64,000 nucleotides of DNA from Corynebacterium matruchotii (lineage in GTDB: Bacteria > Actinomycetota > Actinomycetes > Mycobacteriales > Mycobacteriaceae): positions 1,674,001 through 1,738,000 of the forward strand of contig NZ_CP050134.2 in the NCBI RefSeq assembly GCF_011612265.2, written 5' to 3'. Position numbers and translations under genes: made by a program. Below, one piece after another: positions 54,655 to 63,486 of this stretch; the stretch's first letter is position 1; the number at the start of each line of letters is the position of its first letter. The notes below the pieces were generated by a model that was not told where the DNA came from, did no database searches, and saw only the letters and a program-made list of their open reading frames with translations.

Positions 54655-55455
54655 GTGCTACCAGCGCTTTCTCGCCGCGCCCGGCGCGCACTTGTTGGTG
54701 CGCTCACCGCAATTACCCTGACTGTGAGCGGAGCCACCGCGGCCTCCGCGGAAACCCCCCAAGAATTGGCTAAAAAGAAAGAAGAAGAAACCAAGATTGC
54801 CCTAACCGCGGCCATGGCCATTGGTGCCGGCAATCCCCTACCGGCAATGCCGATTTCGCTCATGGCCGGCCCCAAGGATTTCATGCCCGTAGACAATCTC
54901 GGCCGACCAAAGAAAGAGATTCTCGACCAGGCCCGTAACTTTGCTAACTCCACCCCAATGCCGGATCAGATCCGTGGCGCCATTCTCGCCGGCATAATGT
55001 TCTGGGAAGGCGGCGGCAAGTCGGAAATCAAGCTGCCGGAAGGCGCCGCCCCCAGGTTCAAACAGTTCTATTGGCCGTCGATTGCTTCGAAGTGCATTAA
55101 TGCCCAGTCCGATGCCATTGGTTCGGGCATTGCCGTACCCGGGCCCACCGTCATCCCCGTACCGGGCGCCAAGGAAGGGGAAACCGCCTTCCTGTTTACC
55201 GCCCTGGGAACCGGCAAGCTCAATAAGACCGACATGAAGGTGTATTGGTTCAATCTCAATACTTTCAAGAGTGGTGTTGCACCCCTCGGGGGTAATGGTA
55301 TTAATCCCGAAGGCCCAGCTACTGTGAGTGGCAATGCCCCCACTGGGAAGGGAAATGTCATTGCTGTAATGGATGGGTCAATCGACACGATAGAGAAAGA
55401 AAGTAATGCCCACTGCTCGTTTATTCCAACGGCCGCTTTCTTTGAGGTGAACTAA
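54655..55455 (+). CDS. Secreted protein of unknown function
   Basis: 266 residues from GTG 54655 with GAAAGG upstream. A Sec signal peptide (RRARRALVGALTAITLTVSGATAASA) should be cut after ASA near residue 32. The mature part starts with a lysine/glutamate helix, then has MFWEGGGK (about 115-122) and a C-terminal beta-rich region with two Cys (KCINAQ and HCSF) that may form a disulfide. Its stop overlaps the next start (TAATG), so the two are coupled. Family not recognised. Confidence 0.7.
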   Translation: MLPALSRRARRALVGALTAITLTVSGATAASAETPQELAKKKEEETKIALTAAMAIGAGNPLPAMPISLMAGPKDFMPVDNLGRPKKEILDQARNFANSTPMPDQIRGAILAGIMFWEGGGKSEIKLPEGAAPRFKQFYWPSIASKCINAQSDAIGSGIAVPGPTVIPVPGAKEGETAFLFTALGTGKLNKTDMKVYWFNLNTFKSGVAPLGGNGINPEGPATVSGNAPTGKGNVIAVMDGSIDTIEKESNAHCSFIPTAAFFEVN

Positions 55456-55988
55456 TGACAAATCTACATCCAGTGAAGGAAGAAACCTTTAACCTGAAGG
55501 CCAATACGAATATTGACCCCAAAGGCTTCCTGCGCCGGGTAGATACCTATCGGGAAACCGAATTCGGGTTATACATGGCGCGTGGTGCCGACCACCCGAA
55601 TTTTGGTTATCTAGAGAGCTGGCTTCTGCCAGAACTAGGACTACGCGCTAATATTTTTCACTACCGTGATGGGGTGACCGAGCGGGAAGATATCTACATT
55701 GATGTGGTGGAGATTTCCGTGGAAAATGACGTGTGGACTACCCGGGACCTGTATGTAGATTTGATTTGGAATAACGGGAATGGTGTGGAGGTTGTCGACA
55801 TTGATGAGCTTGCCGCTGCCACATCAGCAGGGTTGATTTCGGCCGAAGACGCAGAGCGCGCCATTGAGGTGACATTGGCTGCGGTGGAAGGAATTACTCG
55901 CCACAACGATAGCCCAGCCCAGTGGTTGAAGTCACAGGGCATCACCATTGATTGGGCGAAGAACGTTACTTTGGTGCCGGTTCCATAA
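55455..55988 (+). CDS. DUF402 domain protein
   Basis: 177 residues. The pattern IFHYRDGVTEREDIYIDVVEI, then DVWTTRDLYVDLIWNNGNGVEVVDIDEL, is that of DUF402, whose characterised members are nucleoside-phosphate phosphatases or RNase-associated domains with an acidic metal site. A helical segment (about 120-160) follows. It is translationally coupled to the secreted protein gene, although it has no signal peptide itself. Confidence 0.82.
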   Translation: MTNLHPVKEETFNLKANTNIDPKGFLRRVDTYRETEFGLYMARGADHPNFGYLESWLLPELGLRANIFHYRDGVTEREDIYIDVVEISVENDVWTTRDLYVDLIWNNGNGVEVVDIDELAAATSAGLISAEDAERAIEVTLAAVEGITRHNDSPAQWLKSQGITIDWAKNVTLVPVP

Positions 55989-56009
55989 CTTCATCCGCCT
56001 TGTGTGTTT

Positions 56010-56060
56010 ATAACAGCGTCACCGGTCATGTCTCCGCCGTGTGGCGCTGTTATTTGTTTG
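56010..56060 (+). terminator. Rho-independent terminator after the DUF402 gene
   Basis: ATAACAGCG (56010-56018) pairs with CGCTGTTAT (56045-56053), with further pairing inside, and is followed by TTGTTTG. Confidence 0.75.
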
Positions 56061-56121
56061 TCTCGCCGATTCAGCGTGACGAGAAAGTTCATGTCCAGAA
56101 TTTTTAGAGAATGTTATAGGT

Positions 56122-56478
56122 ATGGGTTCTACTGTTACGATTTACCATAATGCGGATTGTTCCAAGTCCCGCGCCGCATTGGCGTATTTGGCTGAGCATG
56201 CACCGGATCGTGAGGTGATTGTGGTGAATTATCTCGACACCCCACCAAGCAAAAGCAAACTTGCTGAGCTCATCCGGCGGGGTGGTATGGGGGCACACGA
56301 TCTGATTCGCACTGGCGAAGCCTGGTACCGCAAATTAGCATTAGACGAGACCATGAGCGACGATGACTTATGTGCCGCCATGGCTCAGCACCCAATACTT
56401 ATCCAACGTCCCATTATTGAAACTGATAGTGGCGTGGTCATAGCCCGCCCCATAACAAAGATCGCGGAGGTCTTATAA
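56122..56478 (+). CDS. ArsC/Spx-family reductase-like protein
   Basis: 118 residues of the thioredoxin-fold ArsC family (YfgD branch). The single active-site Cys13 lies in HNADCSKSRAAL, with DTPPSKSKLAELIRR and ILIQRPIIETDSG downstream, the latter holding the anion-binding Arg. Members reduce arsenate with glutaredoxin or act as uncharacterised reductases. No ars operon is nearby. It precedes the trypsin-like gene by four bases. Confidence 0.88.
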   Translation: MGSTVTIYHNADCSKSRAALAYLAEHAPDREVIVVNYLDTPPSKSKLAELIRRGGMGAHDLIRTGEAWYRKLALDETMSDDDLCAAMAQHPILIQRPIIETDSGVVIARPITKIAEVL

Positions 56479-56482
56479 CCCC

Positions 56483-57292
56483 ATGTTGAACTGGATGAAA
56501 AAGGCTGCGGTTGCCGCAGCGATTGCGATAGCTTCCTCAACCATAGTGGCACCGCCGGCGGGTGCTATCGCTGGCGGCCGCGTGAATAATGCCGACAGCC
56601 TGGCATTGCTTATTTTGGGTGGGTCGCAATGCTCCGGCACGGTTATCGCTCCCGAATGGGTGGTGACCGCAAAGCACTGTGTTCACCAGGGGAATTCCGC
56701 GATCTTCATTAAGAAGGAAAATTATTACCCCAAAGAGGCGGTGTTACACCCCAAGAACGATTTGGCGTTGATTCGCCTGGATCGTCCGACAAGCGCCACC
56801 CCCACGCCATTAGCAACCTCGCATTTGCAGCCGCAGGAGCGGGCAACTGTTGCGGGTTGGGGCGGTGACGAGCTCACGGGTGCGCTCATGGCCGACGCGG
56901 TGGTGCAGCGGCGGGTGCATAATCTGCCCGATCCGCTGGCTGGGGTGACGGTGATCGAGTCCCAGATTGAGCGGGGGCGAATCCAATTGGGTGATTCCGG
57001 CGGCCCGCTTTTCGACGACCAAGGGAAGCTGGCTGGTGTGCAGTCCGCAGCCGCCGGCCCGGGGACGGTGGCGTTCCACGTGCCGGTGACGGAAAATGTG
57101 GAGTGGATTTCCCGACATGCAGGCATCCCCCAGCCGCAGGTGACGGATCAGCCCAGTGATGATGTGGATGCTGCGAAGTATCCGACGGTAGTGCCACAAC
57201 CGCGGATCCCGGTGACCGGCAGCTCAGTGTTGGAGTCGGTGCTGAATTATGGCCTGGATCTGCGGTCTATCCCCATCCCCATGTCCAGCTAG
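56483..57292 (+). CDS. Secreted trypsin-like serine protease
   Basis: 269 residues with a signal peptide (to about residue 28, AGA) and a short propeptide. The chymotrypsin fold has His65 (TAKHC), Asp93 (NDLALIRL) and Ser172 (GDSGGP), a complete triad. A Pro/Asp-rich C-terminal tail follows the protease domain. The secreted enzyme is of interest beside the serpins 21 kb away, which could in principle inhibit such proteases; no direct link is shown. Its end overlaps the convergent lipoprotein gene by four bases. Confidence 0.92.
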   Translation: MLNWMKKAAVAAAIAIASSTIVAPPAGAIAGGRVNNADSLALLILGGSQCSGTVIAPEWVVTAKHCVHQGNSAIFIKKENYYPKEAVLHPKNDLALIRLDRPTSATPTPLATSHLQPQERATVAGWGGDELTGALMADAVVQRRVHNLPDPLAGVTVIESQIERGRIQLGDSGGPLFDDQGKLAGVQSAAAGPGTVAFHVPVTENVEWISRHAGIPQPQVTDQPSDDVDAAKYPTVVPQPRIPVTGSSVLESVLNYGLDLRSIPIPMSS

Positions 57293-58893
57293 TTTTTGAT
57301 GATTCGGTAATACAGTGGGGTGGAATCCCACCCGAATTTCACCTGTGACACCTGGGTGGAGTACCCACCCACGGCGTTATTATTCCACAATGGGATGGAC
57401 GGTAAGTCCCGAAATAATACCTCCTCGGCCTGATGGTAGTAGCTGATCGCGGCCGCGGAGGTTTTTGCTTTGTCACCGGCGGCCACAAGGTTGTCAAACT
57501 CTTCCGAGGTGTAGTCGCCATTATTGGCGCTGCCACCAGTGGCGAATGAGGTGACCAGGAAGTTACTGATGAGGGGGTAGTCGGCCTGCCAGCCGGCGCG
57601 AAACGAGCAGCCAATGGTGTGGCGGGTGATGTCATTCCGTAGGGCCTTGTAGTTAGGATAGGGTTTCCCGACCGCATCGATGCCCAGGTTGTCTTTGAGT
57701 TGTTCAACCACGGCATCCACCCAGGCTCGGTGCCCACTGTCGGCGTTATAGGCGATGGCGAATTCGCCAATGTAGGGGGAAATAGCATTCGCCTGGTCCC
57801 AGAGTTCCTTGGCTTTGGTGGGATTGTAGCGCAGCACCTGGTGTCCGGGGATGCTAGCGGAATATCCCTTGACGATGGGGGCGGTGAAATCGACCGCCGG
57901 GGTGTACACGTTGTTGTAAATGGTGGTGGTGATTGCTTTCCGGTTGATGGCCATGGAGATTGCTTGGCGGCGCAGGTTTCCCTCTTCCCCGCTGAAATAT
58001 TCCAGCTTTTGGGGGATGGTGATGAATTGGTTGACGGCGGTGGGTTGGTTAATCGCCCGATCCCCCAGGACGGCTTCGAACGTCGAAAAGGCGTTCGGCG
58101 GCATGGTTTCTAAAATATCTAATTTGTTGGTCAGAAGATCCTGGTATGCCTGCTCGGCTGTGGGGTAAATCATGAACCGCAGCCCATCATTTCGGCTTTT
58201 CCGGGGTCCATCGTAATGGTCGTTGGTCAACACCCGGATTTCTTTATCGTGTGTCCAATCCGCCAGCGTGTAGGGCCCATTGCCGACGGGGTGTTCGCCG
58301 AAGGCTGCCATGTTCTCGAACGCCACATCGGGCAGTGGGTAAAACGCAACATGTCCCAGCCGGTCGGGGAAATCTGCCAAGGGTTCGGCCAGTTCAATGG
58401 TGAAGGTGGTGTCGTTGACGATTTTTACTCCGGTGAGCGAGCCACTGCCGTCCGCGGTATACCCTTTGATCGGTTTGAAATAATTACTCAGGGACTGTTC
58501 ATGGGTAACCGCATAATTCCAGGCTTTCACAAAATTATGGGCCTTCACCTCAGTACCGTCGGCGAATCTGGTTTTCCGCAGCGTCACCGTGTAGGTGCGG
58601 TCGCCGTCGAAGTCAATGGATTTGGCCACATCATTATGGGTTTTGCCGTCGGCGTCGTAATACACCAGGCCGGCGAACAAGGCGGTGATGACTTTCGTGC
58701 CGCCGGTTTCATTGGTGTCGGCTGGCAGGAGTGGGTTTTGTGGCTCAGCACCCCACACGGTGATGAGCTTGCGGGAAACCTCGTCTTCGCCGTTTCGGCG
58801 CACCGCCGTATTACAGCCCGTGAGCACTAGGGCGGCAATGGTAATGGTGGCAAGGATGGTCGCCACAGTGCGGATCTGATGATGTATCGGCAT
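57289..58893 (-). CDS. Peptide ABC transporter substrate-binding lipoprotein
   Basis: 534 residues, family 5 extracellular solute-binding protein (DppA/OppA). The lipoprotein signal ends LTGC (Cys27). TLRKTRFADGTEVKAHNFVKAWNY is the family signature near 110, and the C-terminal lobe includes LPSIPLWNNNAVGG. It captures peptides outside the membrane for a permease that is not encoded here. Confidence 0.9.
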   Translation of the reverse strand: MPIHHQIRTVATILATITIAALVLTGCNTAVRRNGEDEVSRKLITVWGAEPQNPLLPADTNETGGTKVITALFAGLVYYDADGKTHNDVAKSIDFDGDRTYTVTLRKTRFADGTEVKAHNFVKAWNYAVTHEQSLSNYFKPIKGYTADGSGSLTGVKIVNDTTFTIELAEPLADFPDRLGHVAFYPLPDVAFENMAAFGEHPVGNGPYTLADWTHDKEIRVLTNDHYDGPRKSRNDGLRFMIYPTAEQAYQDLLTNKLDILETMPPNAFSTFEAVLGDRAINQPTAVNQFITIPQKLEYFSGEEGNLRRQAISMAINRKAITTTIYNNVYTPAVDFTAPIVKGYSASIPGHQVLRYNPTKAKELWDQANAISPYIGEFAIAYNADSGHRAWVDAVVEQLKDNLGIDAVGKPYPNYKALRNDITRHTIGCSFRAGWQADYPLISNFLVTSFATGGSANNGDYTSEEFDNLVAAGDKAKTSAAAISYYHQAEEVLFRDLPSIPLWNNNAVGGYSTQVSQVKFGWDSTPLYYRIIKN

Positions 58894-58922
58894 GACGCAT
58901 TGACCTCCAGCAACGTAACGCG

Positions 58923-59468
58923 TTACTCCACATAGTATGTGATGAAGTCGTAGGCGCGGCGCACAACCTGCCCGGCATCCAACCCAGTGGTGTCAATCCA
59001 TAGCGTGGGGACGAGGTCACCCAGACCCTGAGACTGCACAGCATAGTGGCGTTTTTCCTGCTCAGCCCACATTTCCCAGTAGGGTTCATAATAGGGGTCG
59101 CGCCGCATAGCCCGCCGGTAGCGGGTTGTGGCTTCGCCGGTGAGCATGATCGCCGCCACCTGGTGATCGCTTATCGACGCGGCCCGCAGCGTTTCAGCGG
59201 TGACCGCGCCCGCGCCCTCGATGATCTTCGCACCCGGCGGGACCGGCACCCACTCCCCTGCCCGATCATTCGCCCAATCCCACCGGTAGTAGCCGGGATC
59301 GGTGGTTTTGAGCACGCTGGCGGCAATGATGTCGGACCCCGCGGCAAGCCCAGACCAGCCGGGATAAAAATCATCCATATGAATCACGGGCAGCCACAGC
59401 AGGATCCCCAGGCGAGTGGCCAGGGTGGTTTTACCGGAGCCGGAGGGGCCATCGACCAGCACAATCAT
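58923..59468 (-). CDS. P-loop kinase, uridine-kinase-like
   Basis: 181 residues. Walker A DGPSGSGKTT (6-15) is followed by IHMDDFYPGW, the substrate-binding motif of uridine/adenylylsulfate-type kinases, and IIEGAGAV. The ATP-lid arginines lie in RYRRAMRRD. It starts six bases after the ykoC stop, so it should be made under the same TPP riboswitch. A role in phosphorylating an imported pyrimidine or thiamine precursor is plausible but unproven. Confidence 0.8.
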   Translation of the reverse strand: MIVLVDGPSGSGKTTLATRLGILLWLPVIHMDDFYPGWSGLAAGSDIIAASVLKTTDPGYYRWDWANDRAGEWVPVPPGAKIIEGAGAVTAETLRAASISDHQVAAIMLTGEATTRYRRAMRRDPYYEPYWEMWAEQEKRHYAVQSQGLGDLVPTLWIDTTGLDAGQVVRRAYDFITYYVE

Positions 59469-59474
59469 GGTGTT

Positions 59475-60227
59475 TCAGGCCCCCAGGAACCGGAACGAGC
59501 CGCACCACACCGCAATGATGATGGACATGGCCCCGGCGACAGCGCACGCCACCACCAGCAGGGTTTCCGCCCGCCCCCACCGGGATTCCCGCGCCCACGT
59601 GCGGGACACATCCTTCCCGAAACCCCGGGCCTCCATGGCGGTGGCCAGCTTCGTGCCCCGGCGCAGGGCCAAAACCAGCAGGCCAAACGTCATGGTCAAG
59701 GCCCGCCGAACCCGATTATGCCCGTCAAGCCCCCGCACCCGGCGGGCCCGCCGCATCGCCTCCCAGTCGCGCTGAAACAAGCTCACAAGCCGGGCGCCGG
59801 CCACCGTCCCAATGACAAACCTGGGTGGAAACTTGAGGATCTGGCTGAGCCCATCCCCCAGCTCGGTGGGGTCGATGGTGCCGAGCAGCACAATGACGGG
59901 CAGGCCCACGGCCAAAACCCGCACCATGATGGCAGCAGCCAACCCCAACGAATTATCGGTCACGTGTGCGAAGGCAACCGAGAAATATTCCCGGCCCTCG
60001 GGCCGGCCATACAACGCCATGGAAATACCCGACACCGGTGCTATCAGCACAATCGGCAGGCCACGGCGGAACAGCACCCGGTAGCTCACCCCCAGAATTG
60101 GGGCGCCGATGATCGTGCACGCGAGCGAAACCAGGGCGGACACCAGGTCGATACTCACCAACAGCGGGGTCGTAAACACCAAGAGCGCAATGACCCGGGC
60201 AACCGGGTTAACAGCCTGAAGATTCAT
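59475..60227 (-). CDS. ykoC: Thiamine/HMP ECF transporter T component
   Basis: 250 residues from ATG 60227 (a GTG at 60233 is possible). EcfT-type membrane protein with both coupling motifs visible, RRARRVRG near 165 and AMEARGF near 205. It overlaps the ATPase gene by 20 bases. Confidence 0.87.
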   Translation of the reverse strand: MNLQAVNPVARVIALLVFTTPLLVSIDLVSALVSLACTIIGAPILGVSYRVLFRRGLPIVLIAPVSGISMALYGRPEGREYFSVAFAHVTDNSLGLAAAIMVRVLAVGLPVIVLLGTIDPTELGDGLSQILKFPPRFVIGTVAGARLVSLFQRDWEAMRRARRVRGLDGHNRVRRALTMTFGLLVLALRRGTKLATAMEARGFGKDVSRTWARESRWGRAETLLVVACAVAGAMSIIIAVWCGSFRFLGA

Positions 60228-61650
60228 GCTCACCCCCGGAAACAGTCCTGGTCATGGCTCGGGTGTGGTCGGCCATGGCATGGTAAAATAACTCATCGTG
60301 GGTGACCGACACCACGGTCACCCCGTCATCGGTGAGTCCCCGCAACAACTGCACCAATTCAATAAACGTGGTGCGATCCTGGCCGAAAGTGGGCTCGTCG
60401 AGAAACACCACCCGCGGCGTATTAATAAGCGTTGTGGCCACGCTCAGGCGACGTTTTTGGCCACCAGACAGGCTAAACGGATTCGCCTCCGCCAACTGTT
60501 CCAACCGCAATTGGGCCAGAATCTCCCCGGCCCGCTGTCGAACCGTGCCCTCCGGCAGCCCCAACACCTTGGTGGACACCAAAAGCTCCTCCAGCACCGT
60601 GCGGGCCACAAACTGATGTTCGGGATCCTGAAACACATACCCCATGCGCCGGGCCAGATCCCGGGACCTCCACTTATAGGGGTCCCCGCCCAACCCGGCG
60701 GCAATGTCGGGGTGCACCCCAACCGTGCCGGCGTGAGTGGGCAGCAACCCGCACATGCTGAGCAGCAGCGTCGACTTCCCCACCCCGTTCGGGCCGGTAA
60801 TCACCGTCGACGCCCCCCGGGAAATCGACCAGGTAATCGGCACCATTCCCGGCAGCGGCTGCCGCCACCCGGTCACAACATCGTGCAGTTCAATGGCACT
60901 TTCCCCAGAGCCTGCCGCGTGCCCACCAGGCTCGAACACCGGATCGTGCCCGGGCATCCAGATGCCCGCGCGGGCGAGACTGTCACCGTAGTCGGCAATG
61001 ATCCGGCCGATAGGGGCGTCGACAAGCAATTGGCGTTCCCCCAACACCATGCACCGATCAACCACCCCCTGCCAGGTAGCAACCCGGTGCTCAACAATGA
61101 TCACGGTCGCACCGGTCTCCGCGGCCACCCGGGTGACGGCACGCACCACCTCCTGCACCCCGGCAGGATCCAGGTTCGCAGTCGGCTCATCCAGCACAAT
61201 GATGTCCGCCCCCATCGCCAACACGCCGGCAAGCGCTAACCGCTGCTTCTGGCCCCCGGATAATTCCGCGGTCGGATGATCCAACGGCAGATCCAACCCC
61301 ACCAGCTCCAGACCACGGCGCACCCGGCGCCATGTTTCTTCCCGGGAAACCCCCAGGTTTTCGCAGCCAAACGCCACGTCATCGCCGACCCGGGAAGCAA
61401 TCACCTGCGAATCCGGGTCCTGCAACACCATGCCCACCACACCCGACACGGTGAGTTCCCCAGAGAAATCGCCGTCGTCACTGCCAAGCACCCCGGCGAT
61501 GGCTGCCAAGAGCGTTGACTTGCCGGAACCCGACGCCCCTAAAAGCAGCAGTTTTTCGCCCCGGTCCACGGTAAAATCCAGGTCGGAAAAGGCGGGGTTC
61601 TTCCGACTGGCATGCCGGTACCCAAAGCCTCGCGCAGTAATGATTGCCAT
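60208..61650 (-). CDS. ykoD: Thiamine/HMP ECF transporter ATPase, two complete fused NBDs
   Basis: 480 residues with two full ATPase domains. The first has GASGSGKST, LSGGQKQR and IIVLDEPTANLD; the second GPNGVGKST, LSGGQKRR and VVFLDEPTFGQD. Both retain Walker A, signature and catalytic Glu, unlike the tandem ATPase near position 2-3 kb. It powers the YkoE-YkoC pair. Confidence 0.92.
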   Translation of the reverse strand: MAIITARGFGYRHASRKNPAFSDLDFTVDRGEKLLLLGASGSGKSTLLAAIAGVLGSDDGDFSGELTVSGVVGMVLQDPDSQVIASRVGDDVAFGCENLGVSREETWRRVRRGLELVGLDLPLDHPTAELSGGQKQRLALAGVLAMGADIIVLDEPTANLDPAGVQEVVRAVTRVAAETGATVIIVEHRVATWQGVVDRCMVLGERQLLVDAPIGRIIADYGDSLARAGIWMPGHDPVFEPGGHAAGSGESAIELHDVVTGWRQPLPGMVPITWSISRGASTVITGPNGVGKSTLLLSMCGLLPTHAGTVGVHPDIAAGLGGDPYKWRSRDLARRMGYVFQDPEHQFVARTVLEELLVSTKVLGLPEGTVRQRAGEILAQLRLEQLAEANPFSLSGGQKRRLSVATTLINTPRVVFLDEPTFGQDRTTFIELVQLLRGLTDDGVTVVSVTHDELFYHAMADHTRAMTRTVSGGEHESSGC

Positions 61651-61680
61651 GGTGTTACCTCACACCCAACCCCACGCGGG

Positions 61681-62310
61681 TTAGGCGTCCACCACGGCGC
61701 GTCGTTCCCGGCCGACCGCAAACCGGTCCAGCGCCCCGGTGCGGGCCAGGGAAATCACTAGGAAATACCCCACCCCACCAGCTAAAACCGCGCCGGACAC
61801 CAGTAGGGAACCCAGGTACATGGTGTTGTATGCCATGCCCTTCGCGGCGTTGCCGGAGATAAACAGTTCCAGCACGAACGCCCCCACGGCGGACCCCATG
61901 CCGGCCAGCACCGAGGTGACGAGCCCGAATTTCCGGTAGACGAAAACCGCGAAAATAAGCTCCGCGCCCAAGCCTTGGGCCAGGCCGGAGTACACGGTTT
62001 CAATGCCCCACTGGTTGCCGATGCCGGCGGAAACACAGGCGGCCACCACCTCGACGAAAATAGCGGCGCCGGGCTTGCGGATGACCAGGCCACCGACGAC
62101 GCCCCCGAGGAGCCACATGCCGGTGGCGATGCCGCCCAGGCCGGGGGTGACGGCGTTGGCGGCGGTGTACCAGGCGTAGCCCACGCTGTTCCACACCCAG
62201 AAAATAAGGCCGATGGCGACCGCGAACACCGCGGCGATGATGATGTCGATGACTCGCCACGCCAGCAGTGGGCGGGCCGGATTGGAACTGATGGTATTGG
62301 CCATGTTCAT
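61681..62310 (-). CDS. ykoE: Thiamine/HMP ECF transporter S component
   Basis: 209 residues from ATG 62310 (ATG 62304 is an alternative); a longer frame to 62382 is only the translated riboswitch. About five or six hydrophobic helices with WNSVGYAWYTAANAVTPGLGGIATGMWLLGG and GIGNQWGIETVYSGLAQGLGAELIFA, the YkoE pattern. It binds a thiamine-related ligand, probably hydroxymethylpyrimidine or thiamine. Confidence 0.92.
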   Translation of the reverse strand: MNMANTISSNPARPLLAWRVIDIIIAAVFAVAIGLIFWVWNSVGYAWYTAANAVTPGLGGIATGMWLLGGVVGGLVIRKPGAAIFVEVVAACVSAGIGNQWGIETVYSGLAQGLGAELIFAVFVYRKFGLVTSVLAGMGSAVGAFVLELFISGNAAKGMAYNTMYLGSLLVSGAVLAGGVGYFLVISLARTGALDRFAVGRERRAVVDA

Positions 62311-62321
62311 GATCTCTTTCT

Positions 62322-62415
62322 TCCTAGCGCCGGTATGACCCGGATCAGGTTCAACGATTCGACGCACCATGTTTTGCGTCATCTCAGCCCACCTACATCA
62401 GGGGTGAACACTCGT
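62322..62415 (-). ncRNA. TPP riboswitch (THI element)
   Basis: On the minus strand the conserved core GGGCTGAGAT lies near 62383-62374, and TGAACCTGATCCGG is followed by GTCATACCGGCG (62354-62329). These are the hallmarks of the thiamine-pyrophosphate aptamer. It lies directly before ykoE, so TPP should switch off ykoE-ykoD-ykoC and probably the kinase. Confidence 0.93.
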
Positions 62416-62571
62416 GTATTTTTAAGCAGAATATAAAACGAATCTGCGTAATGCAAGCCTTATCGGGGGTGGATCGCCGGGTGGCTCGTTTTTCGGCATG
62501 CCCAGTTGACCACCGCCGGAGCCCTCGTGTCCGCCGCTACCCGAACCGCTATGCGAACGATACGTGACCGG

Positions 62572-63459
62572 TTAGTGAGCGACCGGATGGGCCTCGATGG
62601 CCTCCACCACCAGCCGATGGAGCGGTGCCACCACCCCGGCGCGGCCGGCCATGCGGCAGATGGCCCCCACCTGGGCGTCTAATTCGTTGGGATTGCCGGC
62701 CACAATGTCGCGTTGCATGGAGCTGGTGCTGGCGGGGTCCTGGATGTCGATGAACGCCATGGTGTCGGCCACAATGGTTGCGGGCAGTGCCACCTGGTTG
62801 GCCTGAGCCACGTGGGCGGCCTCGGTGATGAGTGCACGCAAGCTGTCCCGGTAGGTGGTGCGGAGCACGCCGATGGGTTGGTTCATGAGGGCCCCGAGGG
62901 CGCCGAAGGTGGTGACGAAGAGCGCCTTGGCCCACACGTCGGCGAGGATATCGTCCCGAATGGCCGGAGTGATAGGGGTTTTCGATAAGATTTCGGCGAG
63001 TTGGGCGGTAAGATCCCGGGTAGCTGGGTGGAGGCTGCCGAAGGTGAGGGTTTGAATATTACCGTCGTGGCAGGTAATTCCGGGGGCTAGTCTGGTGAGG
63101 AAGCTGCGTACGACACCCGGGATGACGTGTTCGGGCCCGTATTTTTCTACGGCCAGGTGTGGCATTTCCACGGAGTTTTGCGTGGTCAGGATGGTGGTTG
63201 TGGCGGGAAGTTCAGGCAGGTCTACGGGGCCTAGGGTTTTGGTGGCGAAAATGACGAGGTCGGCGTCGTCGGGGATGGTGTGGGCGACGTGGGCGTCGAT
63301 GCGCAGGGTACCATCGGGGCCACGTAATTCCATGGGTGATTGGCTGAGCCAATCAAATGTGGCGCCTCGGGCGATAAAGGTGACATCGGTGCCGGCTCGG
63401 GACAGGTGCACACCAAGCCAGGTTCCGACGGCCCCGGCACCGTATACTACAATCTTCAT
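62572..63459 (-). CDS. panE: Ketopantoate reductase family protein
   Basis: 295 residues of the ApbA/PanE 2-dehydropantoate reductases. The NADP loop GAGAVGTWLG is at 7-16, FATKTLG at about 72 and TTQNSVEMP at about 91 lie by the active site, and the helical C-domain includes DDILADVWAKALFVTTFGALGAL with the catalytic Lys. It makes pantoate for coenzyme A. Some paralogues act on other 2-ketoacids, so the exact substrate is inferred. Confidence 0.87.
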   Translation of the reverse strand: MKIVVYGAGAVGTWLGVHLSRAGTDVTFIARGATFDWLSQSPMELRGPDGTLRIDAHVAHTIPDDADLVIFATKTLGPVDLPELPATTTILTTQNSVEMPHLAVEKYGPEHVIPGVVRSFLTRLAPGITCHDGNIQTLTFGSLHPATRDLTAQLAEILSKTPITPAIRDDILADVWAKALFVTTFGALGALMNQPIGVLRTTYRDSLRALITEAAHVAQANQVALPATIVADTMAFIDIQDPASTSSMQRDIVAGNPNELDAQVGAICRMAGRAGVVAPLHRLVVEAIEAHPVAH

Positions 63460-63486
63460 AATTTCTACTGTAAGTGAGGTTTCATT

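Noticed and set aside
59046..60305. 419-codon plus-strand frame
   Set aside because: Antisense to the kinase and ykoC genes; Pro/Gly/His/Gln-rich with no family signature.
62311..62382. N-terminal extension of ykoE
   Set aside because: The extra residues are the translated TPP aptamer, which is non-coding.
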